A stretch of DNA of 64,000 nucleotides from Burhinus oedicnemus (GCA_008921705.1 VFFE01007015.1:397684-461683), one strand, 5' to 3'. Shown: positions 23,501-35,963, counted from the first letter of the stretch. Made by a program: numbers and translations. Notes: a model not told the origin generated them from the letters alone.

Positions 23501-26500
23501 CAGAAACTACTGCCACAAAAATAGCCTTAAAATAAAAGGTAACTATTGGCTTTTTAAATTCTTTATGCAGCAGATTTACCCGAGATAGAGAATTAAACCA
23601 TGATCAGTAGAGCAAGAGTATTCTTAAAGAGGATAATTATTCTCTTACTGTGATTTTATGGGTCTGGTTGCTGACAGAAAAGCAAGAGATTTTTACCAAA
23701 TACAACTACAAGTCCCTTAAGAATGCTTGCCAGTTCTTCTACAACTGCTGTCATGATTGCTAACGAATCTCAACTCTACCACTCAGGGTAAGCACAGCTG
23801 CAATCTGAATAGGTTAGCAGGGGCTGGGGAAAAATAGGTGTGCCGCCACATGGCCTCAACTTTATCATATAAAGGGGAAACATGCATCACCATCTGGTTC
23901 TAATGATGGGGCCAAAAAGTGCATTTTGCTTCTTCAGCAAACCTCTTTCTGTTTCTCTTGATTTGTTATTGACCTTGGAAAAGTTACTTTAATGTCTTTG
24001 CAACTCCATTTCCTTGTCAGTAGAGGAGAGATGATGACACCTCCAGTATGTTCCTCTGATATTGTAAGGTTTACTTAACACAAGCGAAGCAGAAATGTAT
24101 TTATTATCAGTCATACGCCTCTCATCACCGTGGTGTGAGAGATCTGTTCAATATTGAAGTTAAATTTGAAGCTTACATTACTCTGCACATGCTAAAAATA
24201 CCAGCAGAGCTAAGGTACAGGCAAGTGATGATGTATAATGCCCTTGCCACCTTGGAAGGCTGCTATGATCAGTACAGATTGAAGGTTGCATGTATTGCAA
24301 ACTTGGCTGGGGTACAAGATTTATTTTACATTTACTTCTTGATAGGTGTCTGAGATGAAAAACACTACAGAAGTCCCAGATATTACATCAGGTACTGAGT
24401 ATCTGTACCTTAGCATTTTGAATCTGAGAAATATTTCTGCAAAGATATTGAGAAGAATTTTTTTGTTCTTTTCCATAAATTCCAAAGTTCAGCTCCTCAC
24501 CTGATATAAATGCATTTTATTTTACTTAACATCAAGAAAACTTAAAATGTATCAAAGGTGGTGGATGCTGACATGAGCATCAACAAATTCCTGGGTTATT
24601 ACCCTTGAGATACAAAATGCATGAAAATATGGAAAAATCTGGGTGAAGATGAAGTTTGACTCTGTCTCTAAAGGTCATAGCCAATTTTCAAAGTCACTAT
24701 TGTACAATCACTGTAAAAAGGTAGAGAACCTTCTTTGTTTTTCTGATGGTAGAGTGTTTCTGCAATAGTATGAGGGACAAATAAAAGAATATTTCCTCTG
24801 TGTAAACATAAAAAAGGACTGACGTGATCAAACAACACTTATCCACCTTTGCTTTTCATAGATACTTTTCATGGAGATTATAAGTCATAGCAGAATCCTA
24901 CATTTGACAGCTAAATCCTTTTGGATGCTGGTCGTGTAGTATATCAGTGAGATAAAAATGGGATACATCTGATTGTCATCCCTAAATATCCTTTTGTAAT
25001 CTTTAACCTTTCAGAAGAAATTCTACTGTTCTATTTTGAGATATACTGAGGAAAAAAAAACTTTCGGCAAGTAACAACACTCCACTGAGTGGAGGTTTTA
25101 ATACTGGATCTTTTAACATTACTACTGTAACCAATGTACACAGTTTTTGAATAAAATTTTTCAGCACTAGGGGCATGTCAGACTATCCTTGCTACTGTGG
25201 GAATGGCAGTATCGAGCTTTAGTTAGTGTTCTGTTTTCTTTTTTGTCTCTTCCAGGTTTTTACTCTTCGTTTAAAAACTTCCCTTAATCTTAAGGTCTAA
25301 GAGTAAATGGTAGTGTTCTTCTACAGGGAGCTCTTGCTGAAAGTTCATCAGCTTCTTTCCTCTCTGTGCAATGGGACTAGGGACAATTCAGCTTTCAGAC
25401 TTGTTTTTACATCCTTTCACTGTTTTCTTGTGGTTGTTGTTGTAGGAACAAAGTCTCACTTCACATACAAACAAGTTTCTGTACAAAATCATGTTCACCT
25501 ATTTGTCAATGCAGTGTATTGATATAATAGAAGATTTCCTACAGGTGGTATCATAATTAGCAATGCAAACTAGGAGAGAATGCTTAATGAGAAAAGAAGT
25601 TATTTAGAAGAGGGAGAAAAAAATCACATATTAAATAGTATTAACTTGTTTCTGTCCCTTTGTACTTGTACATGTAATATAAGCTTCTTTTATTCAACTT
25701 CCCTTTGTGTCAACACACTGCCTCTGTGAGCTCGCTGTGGAGATTGCATTATACCAAGCTTCATATTTTGCACAGGCTTTGGACTTATAGAGGAACTAAA
25801 TGTTTTACTACATTCAGCTATTAATGCCCCTGAAAACAGGAGACTTTAGAGTCTGTAAATTAATGTCAAGATACATTGGTTACATTCCCTCGTTTACCTT
25901 TATACCACGATAAATTAACATGCATATGTGTGAAACTCTAGTTGGTGACCTCTTCAAGTTAATAAAGCTTGACATTTTAATAGGATAAACAAATGTTTTA
26001 TTTGTACAGTGTGAAGTATTTTACCAATGATCAGATGTGAGTTTGTTAGATGTTTGTTCTTTATATACTGGAGGTAGAGCTCATGTTTGCTAGATGACCT
26101 ATTATTCTGCTGATTCATTGAATGTGTGTTATAATTTAAAGGTCAGGGCTATCCATTAAACTTATCAACATGGTGCAAGATACTTTAAATCAAAAATGTT
26201 CTTGCATAAGCTTCATTAATTCTACAGCAAGAATGCTAAAACAACAGTGAGGAAAGTTAATTCTCCAAACTGAAAGACTGCAGCCCACGACTCTTATGAC
26301 TACCAGCCTTCAATAGAGTGGAGTCACAGGTAGTTCACAAAGAAAGTAGGTACATTTTCAATGGAGCTTATATTTTATTTCCCACTAAATAATATTATTG
26401 GGAAAAATAATTTAAGAACTGATTCCAGGAATGTGGGGTATGATCCCAGTTTTTTATTGAGACACATAGTGGATCAGAGTAACACAATACAGACCTGCTT

Positions 26501-26768
26501 CAACTTTCAGTTCGGTTTTGTGAGATGATTTAACTAAGACATTTAGGTTGAAATAATAGAGCAATCATATAATGAACACCCAAACCTAATACTAGAGAAT
26601 TCATAGACAGTAATGGATTGCTTATATATTACTATGAATCTCTCAAGGATTCTTTATTTTTAGTTCTTATAAATGATAAAGAACATCTAAATAATTAGAC
26701 TATATGACAAATAATATTCTAGGATATACGACAGTATGTAACAGCTATGTAGTTTAGCTATGTAGAAG
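20532..26768. other. Unique AT-rich non-coding region
   Basis: Six kilobases with no recognised gene or interspersed repeat. The open frames (86 codons or less) look like chance. A mixed-complexity block at 25.73-25.94 kb is listed separately as a possible conserved element. Poly-A rich stretches around 21.7-21.9 kb and 22.38 kb are simple sequence. Confidence 0.55.
25730..25940. other. Possible conserved non-coding element
   Basis: Mixed-complexity sequence with homeodomain-like cores ('cagctattaatgcccctg', 'gtaaattaatgtcaag') and 'ccacgataaattaacatgca'. It stands out from neighbouring low-complexity DNA. I cannot test conservation here, so this is a pattern-based suggestion only. Confidence 0.22.
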
Positions 26769-26770
26769 AG

Positions 26771-27302
26771 AATCATAGAATCATAGAATTATAGAACAGT
26801 TTGGGTTGGAAAGGACCTTTAAAGGTTATCTAGTCAAACTTCCCTGCAACGAGCAGGGACATCTTCAACTGGATCAGGTTACTCAAAGCCCCGTCCAACA
26901 TGACCTTGAATGTTTCCAGGGATGGGACATCTACCACCTCTCTGGGTAACCTGTTCTGCTGTTTCACCCTCCTCATTGTAAAAAATGTCTTCCTTCTATC
27001 TGTTTTTAATCTACACTCTTTTAGCTTAAAATCATTATCCCTTGTCCTATCACAACAAGCCCTGCTAAAATGTCTGTCCTCATCTTTCTTACAAGCCCCC
27101 TTTACGTACTGAAAGGCTGCAATAAGGTGTCCCTGGAGCCTTCTCTTCTCCAGGCTGAACAACTCCAACTCTCTCAGCCTGTCCTCATAGGAGACGTGTT
27201 CCATCTCTCAGATCATTTCTGTGGCCTTCCTCTGGACCTGTTCCAACAGGTCCATGACTTTGCTGTGCTGAGGGCTCCAGAGCTGGATGCAGGACTCCAG
27301 AG
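26771..27302 (-). mobile_element. CR1 LINE 3' end, minus strand
   Basis: Reading the minus strand, this covers the C-terminal end of ORF2 and the 3' UTR. It finishes in tandem CATAGAAT octamers (reverse complement of ATTCTATG) at 26774-26790. The minus frame 27204-26830 (124 codons) reads [20 protein letters not shown], then the RTRDNDFKLKECR and [18 protein letters not shown] segments typical of the CR1 C-terminus. The element is 5'-truncated near 27302. Its 3' UTR type ('cagggacatcttcaactgg') is shared with the CR1 at 58.7 kb. Confidence 0.93.
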
Positions 27303-28880
27303 AAGACTGGATATCAGCTTCATTTACACTGTTATATTAATCTGTTATATAATATTGATATTTATTGTGATTATCTTAAAAGTCTAAATTAATGTTAAAA
27401 GTGTGAAGGGGCTCCTATGACATTTTTTATTTTTTTAATTTTTTTTTTTGCATGGAGTTTTCAGAAACTGTAGGTGGAGCTCCAACCAGCATGCAAGTGA
27501 CAAAAATATAGTGACAAAAATATAATGACAATTGCAAGTCCTCTGGCAACATTTATTTGTGGGTGACCTTTAAAAAATATCTTCTGCCTCCAGGCACACA
27601 CATGCTATATACACTAATCCTCTTAAGTTTCCCTTATAGCTCAAATATGCTGCTGCTTATCCCAACATCACTTCTGTCTTTGGACCTCATTTCTCTGTCT
27701 CAAATTTTTTTTGACTTCTGATAACATCTGCTAATAGACCAATCTTTTCCTATAAAGTTTATTAGGTGTATGTAGCTGATTTCAAAAGGCTCAAGATTAG
27801 TTTTATAGAGTACTGCCTGAAAATTAGAGGAAGGCATCCCAAAGTGGTTTTTCAAATGAGTTGCTTGGAGGTAGAGTGCAGACTATAAAGGGGCTATAGA
27901 ATCCTATCAAAAGTGATTAAGAGAGTAAAAGAACATTTAGGCCAGAATAGATCTTTTTTGCTGTTGTTATATCTACTGTCTTATGTTACTGTTATCAATA
28001 AGTGCTTTTTTAATAATATGAAACTAACTTATTCAAAGTTGTATATTAGACAAGAAAAAGGAAATAATTTTTCATTGGCACTCCTTTTATTTCCACGAAG
28101 TGTGGTTTTTCCCTATTTTGATTGCTTGTACAAAGCCTAAATTAAATCAGAGTTAATTGGAAATATACACCTAGATAATACTGCTAAAAAATACCTAAAA
28201 GAAAAGTACAAGTTAATTAACTTCCTTATTAGGTCAGGATGCAATCCTCTGTGCCACACCAGTTACAGAGGACTGGCTATAGTGAAGCCTTGTTCCTACA
28301 GATTTCTGTCTTTTCAGTAACTAATTAATTTAATTTTAATAAACCAAATTTTTGGTAGATTTCTATCCAGTACAATAAATTGCATAATTTTATTACAGCT
28401 TTTTCCACAGAGAAATATGACAGGTTTGTGAAGCCTGTTATGTGACAGCTTGAAAGTAATTAGACCTCAATCCCAGCACTAGCCACCCACTTATTTCTGT
28501 GAAACTAGAAAGAACTTACTCATCTTGGAGGTTTCTACCCCACTGTTAATCTGTTTTAAATCACTCAGTGGGTTCAAAAAATCCTTAGAAGGGCACTCAC
28601 AGGCAGAAATACAGGTGAAATAATCCCCTTTGCCATTACTAAAAACCTAAGTGATACTTAGGTACTTAGGCTACCACTAATATTGGTTTCCCACATGGCA
28701 TAGGTAAACATCACTAACGTGTTCAATTGAAGCTTTTCCACAGTGGGCAAATTATATCATGAAAGGGCTGGTCACACTTCTCTATGTGAAATAGTCTCAG
28801 CTCATGAAATGTCGAAGACTGCCCGGAAAACTGGTATGTGCCTTATCTCATTCTCATTTCTTTCCCAGTGAACAGCAGAT
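27303..28880. other. Unique non-coding DNA
   Basis: No gene seen. A small direct repeat, 'gtgacaaaaatata' twice in tandem, lies at about 27497-27525. A poly-T-rich tract lies at 27424-27449. The 75-codon frame at 27913-28140 has no recognisable feature. Confidence 0.55.
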
Positions 28881-28960
28881 CACTGAATCACAGAAGCACA
28901 GGCGTTGGCAAGGACCTCTGGAGATCAACTAGTTCAACCCCCTTGCCAGAGCAGGGACAC

Positions 28961-29251
28961 CTAGAGCAGCTTGCACAGGACGGTGTCCAGGCGGATTTGG
29001 AATGTCTCCAGAGTCGGAGACTCCACCACCTCTCTGGGCAGTCTGTTCCAGTGCTCTGCCACCCTCAAAGGAAAAAAGTTCCTCCTCATGTTAACGTGGA
29101 ACTTCCTACATTCAAGTTTGTGCCCATTGCCTCTTGTCCTATCACTGGGCATCACTGAAAAAAGACCGGTGCCATCCTCCCTGCACCCTCCCTTTAAGTA
29201 TTTATAAGCATTGTTGAGATCCCCTCTGAGCCTTCTCTTCTCCAGACTCAA
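28961..29251 (-). pseudogene. CR1 ORF2 C-terminal segment after frameshift
   Basis: Ninety-six codons reading [20 protein letters not shown], then [14 protein letters not shown] and [20 protein letters not shown]. This is the standard CR1 ORF2 C-terminal tail. It is out of frame with the upstream reverse transcriptase because of a deletion of about two bases near 29250. It overlaps the end of the upstream frame, which runs on into nonsense sequence ([13 protein letters not shown]). Confidence 0.88.
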
Positions 29252-30716
29252 GACCCAAGTCCCTCAGCCTTCCCTCAGAAGAAAGATGGTCCAGCCCCCT
29301 AATCATCCTCGTAGCCCTCTGCTGTACCCTCTCCAGCAGTTCCCTGTCCTTCTTGAACTGGGGAGCCCAGAACTGCACACAGGACTCCAGGTACGGCCTC
29401 ACCAGGGCAGAGTAGAGGAGGAGGATAACTTCCCATGACCTGCTTGCCACACTCCTCTTGATGCACCCCAGGATGCCATTGGCCTTCTTGGCCACAAGGA
29501 CACATTGCTGCCTCATGGTCATCCTGTCATCCACCAGGACTCCCAGGTCCCTTTCCATAGAGATGCTTTCCAGCAGGTCAGCCCCTAACCTGTACTGGTG
29601 CATGGGGTTATTCCTCCCCAAGTGCAGGATCTCACACTTGTCCTTGTTGAACTTCATGAGATTTCTCTCTGCCCAACTCTCCAGCCTGTCCAGGTCATGC
29701 TGAATGGCAGCACAGCGTTGCAGTGTGTCAGCCACCCCTCCCAGCTTTGTGTCATCAGCAAACTTGCTGATGGTACACTCTACCCCTTCCTCCAGGTCAT
29801 TGATGAATATGTTGAACAGGACTGGACCCAGTACTGACCCCTGGGGAACACCACTTCTCACAGACCTCCAACTAGACTCTGTGCCACTAACCACAACTCT
29901 CTGAGCTCTATCTGCCAGCCAGCTTTCAATCCACCCCACCGTCCATTCATCCAACCCACACTTCCTAAGCTTGCCTATGAGGATGCTGTGGGAGACAGTG
30001 TCCAAAGCCTTGCTGAAGTCAAGGTAGACAACATCCGCCGCCCTCCCCTCATCTATCCATCTGGTCATGCCATCGTAGAAGGCTGTCAGATTAGTCAGAC
30101 ATGACTTCCCCTTGGTGAATCCATGTTGGCTACTTCTGATAACCTTCTTTTCCTCCAGATGCTGGGAGATGACACCCAGAATGAGCTGTTCCATCATCTT
30201 TCCAGGGATGGAGGTGAGGCTGACTGGCCTGGAGTTTCCTGGGTCCTCCTTCTTGCCTTTTTTGAAGACTAGAGTGACATTGGCTTTCCTCCAGTCATCA
30301 GGCACCTCGCCTGTTCTCCAGGACCTTTCAAAGATGATGGAGAGTGGCCCAGCAATGACTTCTGCCATCTCCCTGAGCACTCACGGGTGCATCCCATCAG
30401 GACCCATGGACCTGTGGATATCCAGTTGACTTAACTGATCTCTAACTTGATCCTCCTCAACCAAGGGAAAGTCCTCCTTCCTCCAGACTTTCTCTGTTAC
30501 CTGTAGAGTCTGGGACTCCTGAGGGCTGGCCTGAGCAGTAAAGTCTGAAGCAAAGAAGGCATTTAGTAACTCCACCTTCTCTGCATCATCTGTCACCATG
30601 GCCCCCGTCTCGTTCAACAGCGGGCTCACATTTTCACTAGTTTTCCTTTTGCCTCCAATGTACTTGAAGAAACCCTTCCTGTTGACCTTGACATCCCTTG
30701 CCAGATTTAATTCCAA
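29202..30716 (-). pseudogene. CR1 reverse transcriptase frame with one in-frame stop
   Basis: One reading frame runs from 30716 to 29202, interrupted only by a TGA at 30381-30383. The 111 codons before it end GPDGMHP and the 392 after it continue [18 protein letters not shown], so the TGA stands where CR1 normally has arginine (CGA to TGA, a CpG transition). In the 392-codon part: [10 protein letters not shown] near 40-49, QHGFTKGKS near 85-93, motif [10 protein letters not shown] at 119-127, [14 protein letters not shown] at 177-190, and catalytic FADD at 207-210. Near 29250 a short deletion shifts the frame. The true C-terminus ([11 protein letters not shown] onward) continues in the frame 29251-28961. 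The RT activity is inferred from the family. This copy cannot make the full protein. Confidence 0.9.
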
Positions 30717-30812
30717 GGAGGCCTTGGCTTTCCTCGTTTCATCCCTGCATACTCTGGCAGCATTCTTGTAATCTTCCCAAGTGGTCAGTCCCTTATTTCA
30801 TTTACTGTAAAC

Positions 30813-32834
30813 AGATGCTTGGGTTGTGGCAATGGCCTGCAACTGAGAGCTTATCTGTTTAAATGTTGTCAGGAGTAAAAGAGTAAAGATTCCTTAGACT
30901 CTGAGTGCAAGGTGCCACCTGTCTAACAATGTGCAAGAAGGTGATGAAGGCAATGAAAGTTCACCAAAATTAGAAGGATGCCACCGTAGATGCTTGGAAA
31001 GCTCTATCCCCATGTTACAGAGACTTGGAAAGTAGAGGGTGTGGGGAAGAGACAGGAAAAGCTTGCAAGAAGTATGAGACATGTAACTGAAGTTTTATTT
31101 TGGGAAGGTGGGAGAATCAAGAACCACGGTAGAAAGCATGACACTTGAAGGTAGGAGGGTATAGGTCAGGACATGCGGCAACAAAGGAATGTGGATCCTC
31201 AGAAGTTCAGCCACTTCTGGATTAAAAATTGTCTCTCCTAAATTCATTCTCCAGTGCTTAGTAAACTGAACTTTCATGAGTGTTTTTCCCAGTTGCTTCC
31301 CTTTTTAACCTGTGAAGCTTTGTGAAGCTTGAAAGAACAAATAAACTTAGAACACTCACATCTCTCTCAAAATAGGTTGATATGAAAAACAGTTTAAAAA
31401 AAATGTATAATCAAATAAACCATGTTTCTCTGTCAAACCAGGCTGAAGAAAACCCCAGAAAATCCAGAGTTCCCTTCTTTGAAGTATATGTTCCAGCTGT
31501 AAGGATATTTAGTTGAACTCACTCCTCAGCATTCTTTCGAACCTCATAAATCTTGAATTCTTCCCTGCATAGTGACATAGCTTCAATAGGAGAAATGAAA
31601 AGTACTCCAAAAGACATGAATAACTTATAGCCTGATGGTTATGGCACTTAAAAGTAAGTGATAGTTTGTAAAGAGTCAGATCCTGTCAGTGTATATTAGT
31701 CATGCTCTAAGAACATCTCTCTGACTGAGTCTTTGCCTTTGTCAAAGATTCCTGGGTTCAATGCCCTTTCCAATGAAAAGAATTAAAATCCTTAACTTCT
31801 GCCCTCCTAGGAATGTTTTTGCCAGGAAACTAGTACTCAGGCTGAATGTAAAGTTGTGGACATTTATTTACTTTGTTTTGGCAGACAAGAAATAATAAGA
31901 CAAAAAGGAAAAATGCCAAAAAAAGGACACACAAGGAGTGGACACAATGTTCCTAACCTGTTGGATATGGAAGTCAGCGAAGAAACATGGTCTTGAACTA
32001 GATTTGGCTAAGGAAAAAAAGGAACCTAAATGTCCCACTTTCTTTCTAAATGCTCTAAGTATGACGGTTTATACAAAAGGCAGTTGAGAGACCAGTCTTT
32101 ACTGAAGAAACGTGAAGCCTGGATCAAGAGCTGAGAAAAGGGTATATGCATGGCTGAGGAAGCTACTTGCAATCTGAAAGGGGTAGTCTCTAGCTGCAGC
32201 TTTCTCCGCTGACTAGCTTCTGCCATGTTTTTTCCTTAGATTGTGGCTTTTTTAAGGAACCAAGGCTTAAACTGTCTTTGCCCTATCATACTACCTTTCT
32301 TCACCTCCTCATCCATAACTTTGAAACTGAGCAATTTCAATCAACTGTTGCAGAGGATGAAGGTGTCAAAATTAAAAAGTTCCTTTGGATTTCAAGAAAA
32401 AAACATCAGATTAATAAAAATTAATTATTTTATTAGGCTGACCAATCAGCACACATAAACTACCAGTCATAGCAAGCAGAGCTCTGAACTCAGTGAAAAA
32501 CACAAGTAGTCTCTGTCACGAGGAAAAAGTCTGCAAGTCAGCATTTCTGTGAAAGGGCTGGCAAGAACAAGAGGAAGGGGTACAAAGGGACAATTCTGAG
32601 GTCAAGCTGTTGTGGACAGTATGTTATGTGCGAACATAAAATGCCTATGCATGAGTTAAACTTTGTTGCTGCAGTTCATCATGGAAGAGGTTGTTTTACA
32701 GTACCATTTTAAGGGTAAACTTACACAGACAGAAAGAGATAAACTTTTTTGAGTTCATACCCCAAGCTTCTCAGATGCAGTCCATGCAGCTAACGTGTCT
32801 TTCCAGACTACAAGTGGCTCAGAATGTGAGTGCG
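30813..32834. other. Unique non-coding DNA
   Basis: No gene or known interspersed repeat recognised. There is a tandem duplication of 'tgtgaagctt' at about 31310-31330. The minus-strand frames of 60-66 codons look like chance. Confidence 0.5.
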
Positions 32835-32908
32835 ATGTGATGGGTTGGCCTTGGCTAAGGGCCAGACTCCCACCCAGCTGCTCAGTCACTCCCCTTCCTC
32901 AACAGGGT
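32835..32908 (-). mobile_element. LTR fragment, end of the 35-kb LTR family
   Basis: The plus strand reads 'tgtgatgggttggccttggc', then 'cagctgctcagtcactcccc' and 'ttcctcaacaggg'. This parallels the start of the LTR at 34919 ('tggtgggttgactttggc', 'gtatcactcctcatcaacag'). Only about 75 bases survive before the match stops near 32908. In LTR orientation this is the 3' tip on the minus strand. Confidence 0.6.
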
Positions 32909-34918
32909 AATAATTTACAAATCATAAGAGCAAATAATCAGTGTTTTTATCTGAATATTCAGCTGTTTTTAAAATTGTTCATGAGTATTATGTCTCATAG
33001 ATGTTAGAGTGCCACATTGCCTTACAGAGCTGGTTTACTTTTGTTAAAAAAACAAAACAAAACAAAACAAAACATTTTTGGGTGTTTAAAATGTATGGAG
33101 GTGATTTTAACCTACTATTAACTAGGGAAAAGTTGTTGAAACCACACTTGTGCTTTTCCCAGTGTATTCATCACTCAGAACCTATTTACTAGTTAAATTA
33201 AAATGGTGCCTGCCCAAAAAAGGTAGTCTTTGGAGGGATTTTTCTTCCTAAACTGAGCCTCTCCTTGAAAGACCTTCAGTCCTCTGAATTTTAAATTTAG
33301 GCACCTGACTTAGACAAAAGGAATTTAATCACTTCATACCTATATTCATTTTTTGTCTATCTTTTAAAGTTTTTATTAAAGGGTCATTTTCACTCTTGTT
33401 CAAAAGAAAATGCTACACTTCTTAATGTATCTACCTTTGGAGCAATCATTTAAAAAGAAGAGGTAAAATAAAGTTGTGGAACTTTTTTTAATTAACTTAA
33501 ACTAAAAACCCATAGAAAATCCGAGATCCATGAATACCTATGTTTATTCTATTTCCTAACTCCATTACCATGGCCTTATCTTGATGTATGGTTGCATAAC
33601 TCTGGTAACACTGATTCTTTGGTGCTTTGTCTCAGGTATTCTTCAGAGATAGTGCAGTGACCATAATCAATACTGTCTCAATATTAACTTAATGCAAAAT
33701 TCTTGTAAGGTTCATTGTACAACAGTGCTTGCAACGTATCTTCCTTGGTTCACTGAGGAACTATGAAGTGATCTGGGAGAAATGATGGTGCAGAGGTGTC
33801 TGAGAATTGGCAATTTTTCTTTTCAGGAGAATGTCATAGGTTTGAAAAACTGTTTCTCAGGTCTGAAGAAGAATTATGAAGAGGGAAAAAGATCATCAAA
33901 ACTCTGAGACATTATTGACCTACCTGCTTCAGAGCAGAAACATGAACCTTGCAGACATGCAAAGCTCAGTGATGCTTAGTGTTCCAGACATCTTAGCTGT
34001 TACATTCTGTGTTTCAGAACTCTGTAATGTCTTTTTTTTTCCTCCAATAAGGAATGAAAACAAGCTTTAAAATACTCTGTGAGATTAATTTCCTCTTTTC
34101 TAGGCAGCCATAGATACTAATCCCTAGCCTATGCCATAAAAGCTTGAATGACTGACATAACACTATTTGGATCAAAATGCAGACCTTTTGGAGGCTGTTG
34201 AGTAACATTCGAAATTGGTAGCAGTATTAGAGCAATCGTATACTAAAAGCCAACAAACTGTAGCTCTTTTAGTATTTGTTCTATATTTGTAAGACATTCC
34301 AAACCTCAGTTCAGGAAGACAGAGGCAACACGTGAAAAAAACACTTTATTTTTTCTGCTTTGGGATATTTTTTAAAGGATCCTACTTCTTCCTTCTTTCT
34401 CCCAGACCTCCCTGTTATATGTGTTATTATTCATCTACTGACATCTTAAATTGAAGTAGTTAAAGAACAAACCAGCAACTATTAAAAAAATATGCATTTT
34501 ATTGTCATTTTAATATTAAATCGGTTATATTAAATGATTCAGTATACATATGAAACATATAGGTGAAAGTGGAGTCAGCTAAATCCACATTCATACGTGT
34601 CAATATAAAGCACAGTCTGAGCACTAATGCATATGCTTCTGGAAAAAGCTTACCTCGATCCTTCTTAACTTATGAAATGATCATGTAAGGCATATAATTT
34701 TAAGTTTTGTAGTACTGAAAATTGGATTACATGGAATGAACAGGAATTTATAAAAGCTAAGGATTAGCTCATGAAAATCTCCATGAATTTAAAACCATAC
34801 TGCATTCATAATATCCTTTGAGAAAGAAAAAAACATGTTGTTCAGTAAGTGAGAAAGCTATTGATGCCATTTAGGGGGGTGAATAACATTTTAACTGTAT
34901 TGAAAATATTTGTGATTC
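32909..34918. other. Unique non-coding DNA
   Basis: No gene recognised. An (AAAAC)n microsatellite lies at 33045-33073. The rest is AT-rich with scattered short frames of 64-71 codons at most. Confidence 0.5.
33045..33073. repeat. (AAAAC)n microsatellite
   Basis: About five tandem AAAAC units following a short A run. Plain simple repeat. Confidence 0.9.
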
Positions 34919-35963
34919 TGTGGTGGGTTGACTTTGGCTTGCCACCAGGTGCCCACCAAGTCATTGTATCACTCCTCATCAACAGAACAGGGGAAGAAAA
35001 TTCAATGAAAAAGATCGTGGGTTGAGATAAGGACAGGGAGATCACTTATTAAGTACCATAATGGGCAAAACAGATTTGACTTGATTTAATTTAATTTATT
35101 TCCAGTTAATAAGAACAAATCTAAAACCACCTTCCCCCCACAACTCTTTTCTTTCCAGGTTCAGCTTTTCTTCTGACTCTTCTACCTCCCCTCCCTAAGC
35201 AGCTCAGGGGGATGGGGAATGAGGGTTGTGGTCAGTTCATAAGGTTTCATATCTGCTGCTTCTTCCTCCTTACAATCTTCCCCCGCTCCATTGTGGGGTC
35301 CCTCTGGTGGGATACAGTCCTTCACAAACTGCTCCAGCGTGGGTCCTTCCCATGGTCTACAGTGCTTCAAGAACTGCTTCAGCATGGATCCTTTTCACAG
35401 GGTAGAGTCCTCCAGGAACAGACTACTCCAGTGTGGGTCCCCTGTGGGTCACAGGTCCTGCCAGCAAACCTGCTCCAGCATGGGCTCCTCTCCGTGGACC
35501 TCAGCTCCTGCCAGCAACCTGCTCCTGTGTGGGCTGTCCATGGTCTCCAGCTTCCTACAGGACACATCCACCTGCTCCACTGTGGTCCTCCATAGGCTGC
35601 AGGAGGACAGTGTGTGTCACGATGGTTTTCTCCATGGGCTGCAGAAGAATCTCTGCTCCAGTACCCAGAGCACCTCCTCCTCCTCCTTCTTCTCTGATCT
35701 TGGTGCCTGCATTGTTTTTTTCTCTCACATTTTCTCAATCCTCTCTCAAAGCTGTTGCACAACATTTTTTACCTCTCTTTAAAATGTTATCAAAGAGGTG
35801 CCACCAGCATCGCTGATTGGCTTAGCTTTGGCCAGTGACAGGTCTGTCTTGGAGACAGCTGGAACTGACTCTGTCTGACATGGGGCAGCTCCTACTGTCT
35901 TGTCACAGAAGTCACCCCTGCAGCCTTCCTGCTCCCAAAACTTTGCCATGTAAACCCAATGCA
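34919..35963 (-). mobile_element. Solo LTR, 1,045 bp, large avian ERV family
   Basis: On the minus strand the element opens TGCATTGGGTTTACATGGCA and closes CAACCCACCACA, obeying the TG...CA rule. The 5-bp flanks are gattc (34914-34918) and gcttc (35964-35968), four of five identical, so they look like a slightly decayed target duplication. A poly-A signal AATAAA reads on the minus strand at 35100-35095. The middle contains GC-rich 40-50 bp subrepeats. No retroviral gene is next to it, so it is a solo LTR. Long frames inside it (up to 163 codons, plus and minus) come from the subrepeats and are not genes. Confidence 0.9.
35288..35605. repeat. Diverged tandem subrepeats inside the LTR
   Basis: About six or seven degenerate units of roughly 40-50 bases, each built on a core like 'ctgctccagcgtgggtcc' followed by 'ggtctacagtgcttcaag' or a variant. 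Cores begin near 35284, 35328, 35374, 35419, 35471, 35519 and 35572. The periodicity and high GC explain the stop-free frames on both strands. Such subrepeats are known from this type of long avian LTR. Confidence 0.75.

Larger units (their letters stand above)
28881..30812 (-). mobile_element. CR1 LINE, 5'-truncated, 1.9 kb, best preserved copy
   Basis: The minus strand carries most of CR1 reverse transcriptase and a 3' UTR ending in CACAGAAT-like octamers at about 28885-28895. Its 3' UTR type (clusters 'ggacctctggagatcaact' and 'gcagggacacctagagcag') matches the CR1s at 43.8 and 60.0 kb. The 5' edge near 30812 is approximate. The coding frame is almost continuous over about 1.5 kb, much less damaged than in the other copies, which suggests a younger insertion. 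Confidence 0.95.

Noticed and set aside
29211..30429. Several plus-strand frames of 66-105 codons
   Set aside because: Antisense shadows of the minus-strand CR1 reverse transcriptase.
35212..35816. Overlapping frames of 127-163 codons on both strands
   Set aside because: They lie entirely inside the solo LTR at 34919-35963 and are produced by its GC-rich tandem subrepeats. No protein features.
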